Origin: Firmicutes bacterium UBA5388
GTDB lineage: Bacteria > Bacillota > UBA4882 > UBA10575
Assembly: GCA_002409975.1 (NCBI GenBank)
Contig: DHOO01000050.1
Span: forward strand, 7,142-15,295
Length of the DNA stretch: 8,154 nucleotides
Direction: 5' to 3'
The stretch's first letter is position 1. Each line of letters begins with the position of its first letter. The notes beneath the pieces were generated by a model. That model ran no database searches and had not been told where the DNA came from. It saw nothing but the letters and a program-made list of their open reading frames with translations. Below, in pieces: positions 6,594 to 8,154 of this stretch. A program made the position numbers and the translations under genes.

Positions 6594-7943
6594 TTAACAG
6601 TAACCTCCTTTTTCATAAAAAATTAGTCCATGTTTTTTCAAATATTCTTCTATGATTTTAATGTTCTTTTTAATAAGCCCGTTTTCCTTTCTCAATAGTT
6701 CACTTGCTTTATCAAATATCAATTGTTGACGAGCTTTATCTTTTAACAAGAACAATATTTGTGTTTTCAGTTCCTCTTCATTTTTAACCATTATTGCAAT
6801 CTGATTTTCAAGCAATAACTCGGCTGATTCTTTAAAATCCTGAATATATGGTCCAAATAAAACCGGTTTACCGTAAACAACAGGTTCAAATAAATTATGC
6901 CCGCCTTTATCAACTAGACTGCCTCCCACAAAGACTACGGTGGCAATACTATATAAAGCAGCCAGTTCGCCAATGGTGTCAAGAATTATTATTTCATCAT
7001 CAGCTAACTGTCTATTAACAACTACATCAATTTTAGTGCGTTCAACTAATTTTAATTGATAACTTTCCCCTAGTATTTTTATCCTGTTTGTTCTTTCGAT
7101 ATGCCGAGGGGCTAAAATCAAAACTACATCCTTAATTTCTCTTTTAATATCTTGATATATTTTAAATATTAATTCTTCCTCTCCAGAATGAGTACTACCA
7201 ATTATAATAACATCAACATGATAAGGAATTTTAAGTCGTTCTTTTAAAATATTCCTACTTTGTTCGTCTACAATTTTTAGAGAATTTTCCATCTTCATAT
7301 TACCGGTTACTTTAATTTTACTTGGTTCGATCCTCAGCTTTCTTACTTTTGCTACTTCTTCCTCTGTTTTCATCCCCAGGAAATCCAGTTTACTGAGAAT
7401 TGATGATAGTAGTCCTGGGAAATAAACATAATCTTTGAGAATCTTGTTATCCATTGAACCGTTAAGCAAAATTATTTTGCTTCCTATCCTAGAAAGGTTA
7501 TAAATAAAATTTGGTCGTGCTTCAAATTCAACAAGAATTGTTACTTTTGGTTTAATCCTTCCAACCAACGATTTAATAATCCAGGGTAAATCGAGAGGTA
7601 TCAAAATAGTCTTCTCCGGGCCAAAAAGTCGTTCCGCCATTTGCCTTCCGGCACTACTATTGGTTGATACTATATAACTCAAATTTACCTGATTTTCATT
7701 CAGCTCCTTCATAATGGTTGTCGCCATTTTTATTTCTCCCAAGGAAGCAGCATGGATCCAAACCAAGTCTTTCTTTTCCTTTTTTACAAGCTTAATATAG
7801 TCATTAAAATGTTTAGGATAAAAACCTAATCTTCCTGTAAATTCCTTAACTGCAAACTCTGCCTTGATGAAAACAAAAAGTAATGACAAAGGTAAGAATA
7901 ACAGGAATAAAGCCGAAATCAATATGTTATAAATTACAAACAT
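6594..7943 (-). CDS. Divergent GT30 (WaaA/KdtA-like) glycosyltransferase, second copy
   Basis: This 449-residue WaaA-family protein has the full two-lobed GT30 layout. It shows an N-terminal hydrophobic anchor (1-28), RLGFYP (38-43), VWIHAASLGEIK (61-72) with the catalytic Glu70 retained, IGSTHSGEEE (248-257), LDTIGELAALYS (321-332) and the donor-site loop GGSLVDKGGHNLFEP (340-354). Two other motifs differ from the canonical copy at 2772-4064: VETEIWPN becomes VEFEARPN (138-145), and NGRISVR becomes NGSMDNK (161-167), losing both arginines. The donor half thus looks intact while N-lobe motifs have changed, so it may act on another acceptor, for example a Kdo-lipid A made by the canonical enzyme; this is inference. 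ATG at 7943 is chosen because AGGAG lies eight bases upstream and the product then starts at the anchor as in the other copy. The ATG at 7967 overlaps the upstream stop (ATGA) and would contain that site. Confidence 0.9.
   Translation of the reverse strand: MFVIYNILISALFLLFLPLSLLFVFIKAEFAVKEFTGRLGFYPKHFNDYIKLVKKEKKDLVWIHAASLGEIKMATTIMKELNENQVNLSYIVSTNSSAGRQMAERLFGPEKTILIPLDLPWIIKSLVGRIKPKVTILVEFEARPNFIYNLSRIGSKIILLNGSMDNKILKDYVYFPGLLSSILSKLDFLGMKTEEEVAKVRKLRIEPSKIKVTGNMKMENSLKIVDEQSRNILKERLKIPYHVDVIIIGSTHSGEEELIFKIYQDIKREIKDVVLILAPRHIERTNRIKILGESYQLKLVERTKIDVVVNRQLADDEIIILDTIGELAALYSIATVVFVGGSLVDKGGHNLFEPVVYGKPVLFGPYIQDFKESAELLLENQIAIMVKNEEELKTQILFLLKDKARQQLIFDKASELLRKENGLIKKNIKIIEEYLKKHGLIFYEKGGYC
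6603..6610 (-). promoter_or_regulatory. Ribosome binding site AAGGAGGT inside the end of the upstream gene
   Basis: This near-perfect site is made from the last codons of the upstream GT30 gene (the EKGGYC tail). The upstream TAA at 6594-6596 and the GTG at 6590-6592 are one base apart. The spacing of about 10 bases to GTG is long but workable, and no other in-frame start fits. It implies coupled translation and rules against ATG at 6616. Confidence 0.75.
6767..6820 (-). repeat. 54-base near-identical block shared by two adjacent GT30 genes (copy A)
   Basis: Bases 6767-6820 match 8101-8154 at 51 of 54 positions with no gaps (differences at 6774, 6796 and 6804). Immediately below this block, match between the two genes falls to about 60% over 20 bases. 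The other copy runs to the window edge, so the full length is unknown. Confidence 0.85.
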
Positions 7944-7951
7944 AATATAAT

Positions 7952-7956
7952 CTCCT
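7952..7956 (-). promoter_or_regulatory. Ribosome binding site AGGAG deciding the start at 7943
   Basis: AGGAG on the minus strand, eight bases before ATG at 7943 and just after the stop of the preceding gene (7964-7966). The earlier in-frame ATG at 7967 has an AAGG one base away, which is too close for efficient use. Confidence 0.7.
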
Positions 7957-7963
7957 GACAACT

Positions 7964-8154
7964 TCATTCCTTTAATAATTCTTGGATAATTTTTATACTC
8001 CTCTTCACAGCCCCTTTTTCTATTGCTAAGAGTTCCTCCGCTTTGCCTCTGATCTCCCGGCGACGATTCTCATCTTGTAATAATAGCAATATCTTATTTT
8101 TCAGTTCTTCTTCATTTTTAACCATTATTCCAATCTGGTTTTCAAGCAATAACT
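7964..8154 (-). CDS. C-terminal end of a third GT30 (WaaA/KdtA-like) glycosyltransferase; 5' part outside window
   Basis: Only about the last 63 residues are visible; the frame is open to the window edge and stops with TGA at 7964-7966. The visible part, LLLENQIGIMVKNEEELK and on to the terminal IIQELLKE, aligns without gaps to residues 377-437 of the GT30 protein encoded just downstream (LLLENQIAIMVKNEEELK). It corresponds to the end of the donor-binding lobe and the C-terminal helices. The leading TTG at 8149 is an internal leucine codon, not a start. Nothing can be said about its catalytic residues. It ends 20 bases before the next gene, so the two are surely co-transcribed. A tandem duplication is the simplest origin. 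Confidence 0.85.
   Translation of the reverse strand, partial: LLLENQIGIMVKNEEELKNKILLLLQDENRRREIRGKAEELLAIEKGAVKRSIKIIQELLKE
8101..8154 (-). repeat. 54-base near-identical block shared by two adjacent GT30 genes (copy B)
   Basis: This is the partner of 6767-6820, 51 of 54 bases identical, in the same reading frame of the truncated GT30 gene. It is cut by the window end. Confidence 0.85.

Noticed and set aside
7964..7967. ATGA stop/start overlap between the two tandem GT30 genes
   Set aside because: A better ribosome site (AGGAG, eight bases before) supports ATG at 7943, and that start places the product at the membrane anchor as in the other GT30 copy.

Overview
The window looks like chromosomal DNA of a diderm (LPS-making) Firmicute. 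Two things suggest this: strong GGAGG-type ribosome sites with frequent GTG starts, and Gram-negative outer-envelope genes (Kdo transferases, an O-antigen ligase-type membrane protein, a KpsS-like capsule enzyme). This is inference; no rRNA or other phylogenetic marker is present.

Layout. Positions 1-489 (+) hold the 3' part of an OmpR/PhoB-type response regulator. Everything after it is on the minus strand, so transcription runs from high to low coordinates and meets the regulator tail to tail. In transcription order: the C-terminal end of one GT30 (WaaA/KdtA-type) Kdo transferase (7964-8154, cut by the window edge); a second, divergent GT30 enzyme (6594-7943); a KpsS-like capsule/Kdo transferase (5405-6592); an O-antigen ligase/polymerase-family membrane protein (4140-5360); a third GT30 enzyme with canonical WaaA motifs (2772-4064); a well-conserved-looking 398-residue protein I cannot name (1532-2728); then, after a 229-base leader with its own candidate promoter, nucleoside diphosphate kinase ndk (859-1302); and finally a small gene broken by one frameshift (501-841).

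How they fit together. The genes from 8154 to 2772 are closely spaced and form a plausible unit for the inner part of a surface glycan: up to three GT30 enzymes and one KpsS-like enzyme would transfer Kdo (or a related sugar) from its CMP-activated form, and the ligase-type protein would join or polymerise glycan at the outer face of the inner membrane. The unusual point is the number of Kdo-transferase-type genes in one short operon. One copy has lost motif residues that the canonical copy keeps, and two copies share a 54-base block with only 3 differences.

Other points. Three start codons implied by the longest open frames look wrong; ribosome-site positions indicate starts at 4064, 6592 and 7943, and ndk probably starts at 1302. 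The region between the response regulator and ndk is not empty: a 113-codon reading frame with a single missing base is present, and the lesion lies inside a 45-base palindrome at the one place where its two arms disagree. No RNA gene, CRISPR array, insertion sequence or clear intrinsic terminator was found.
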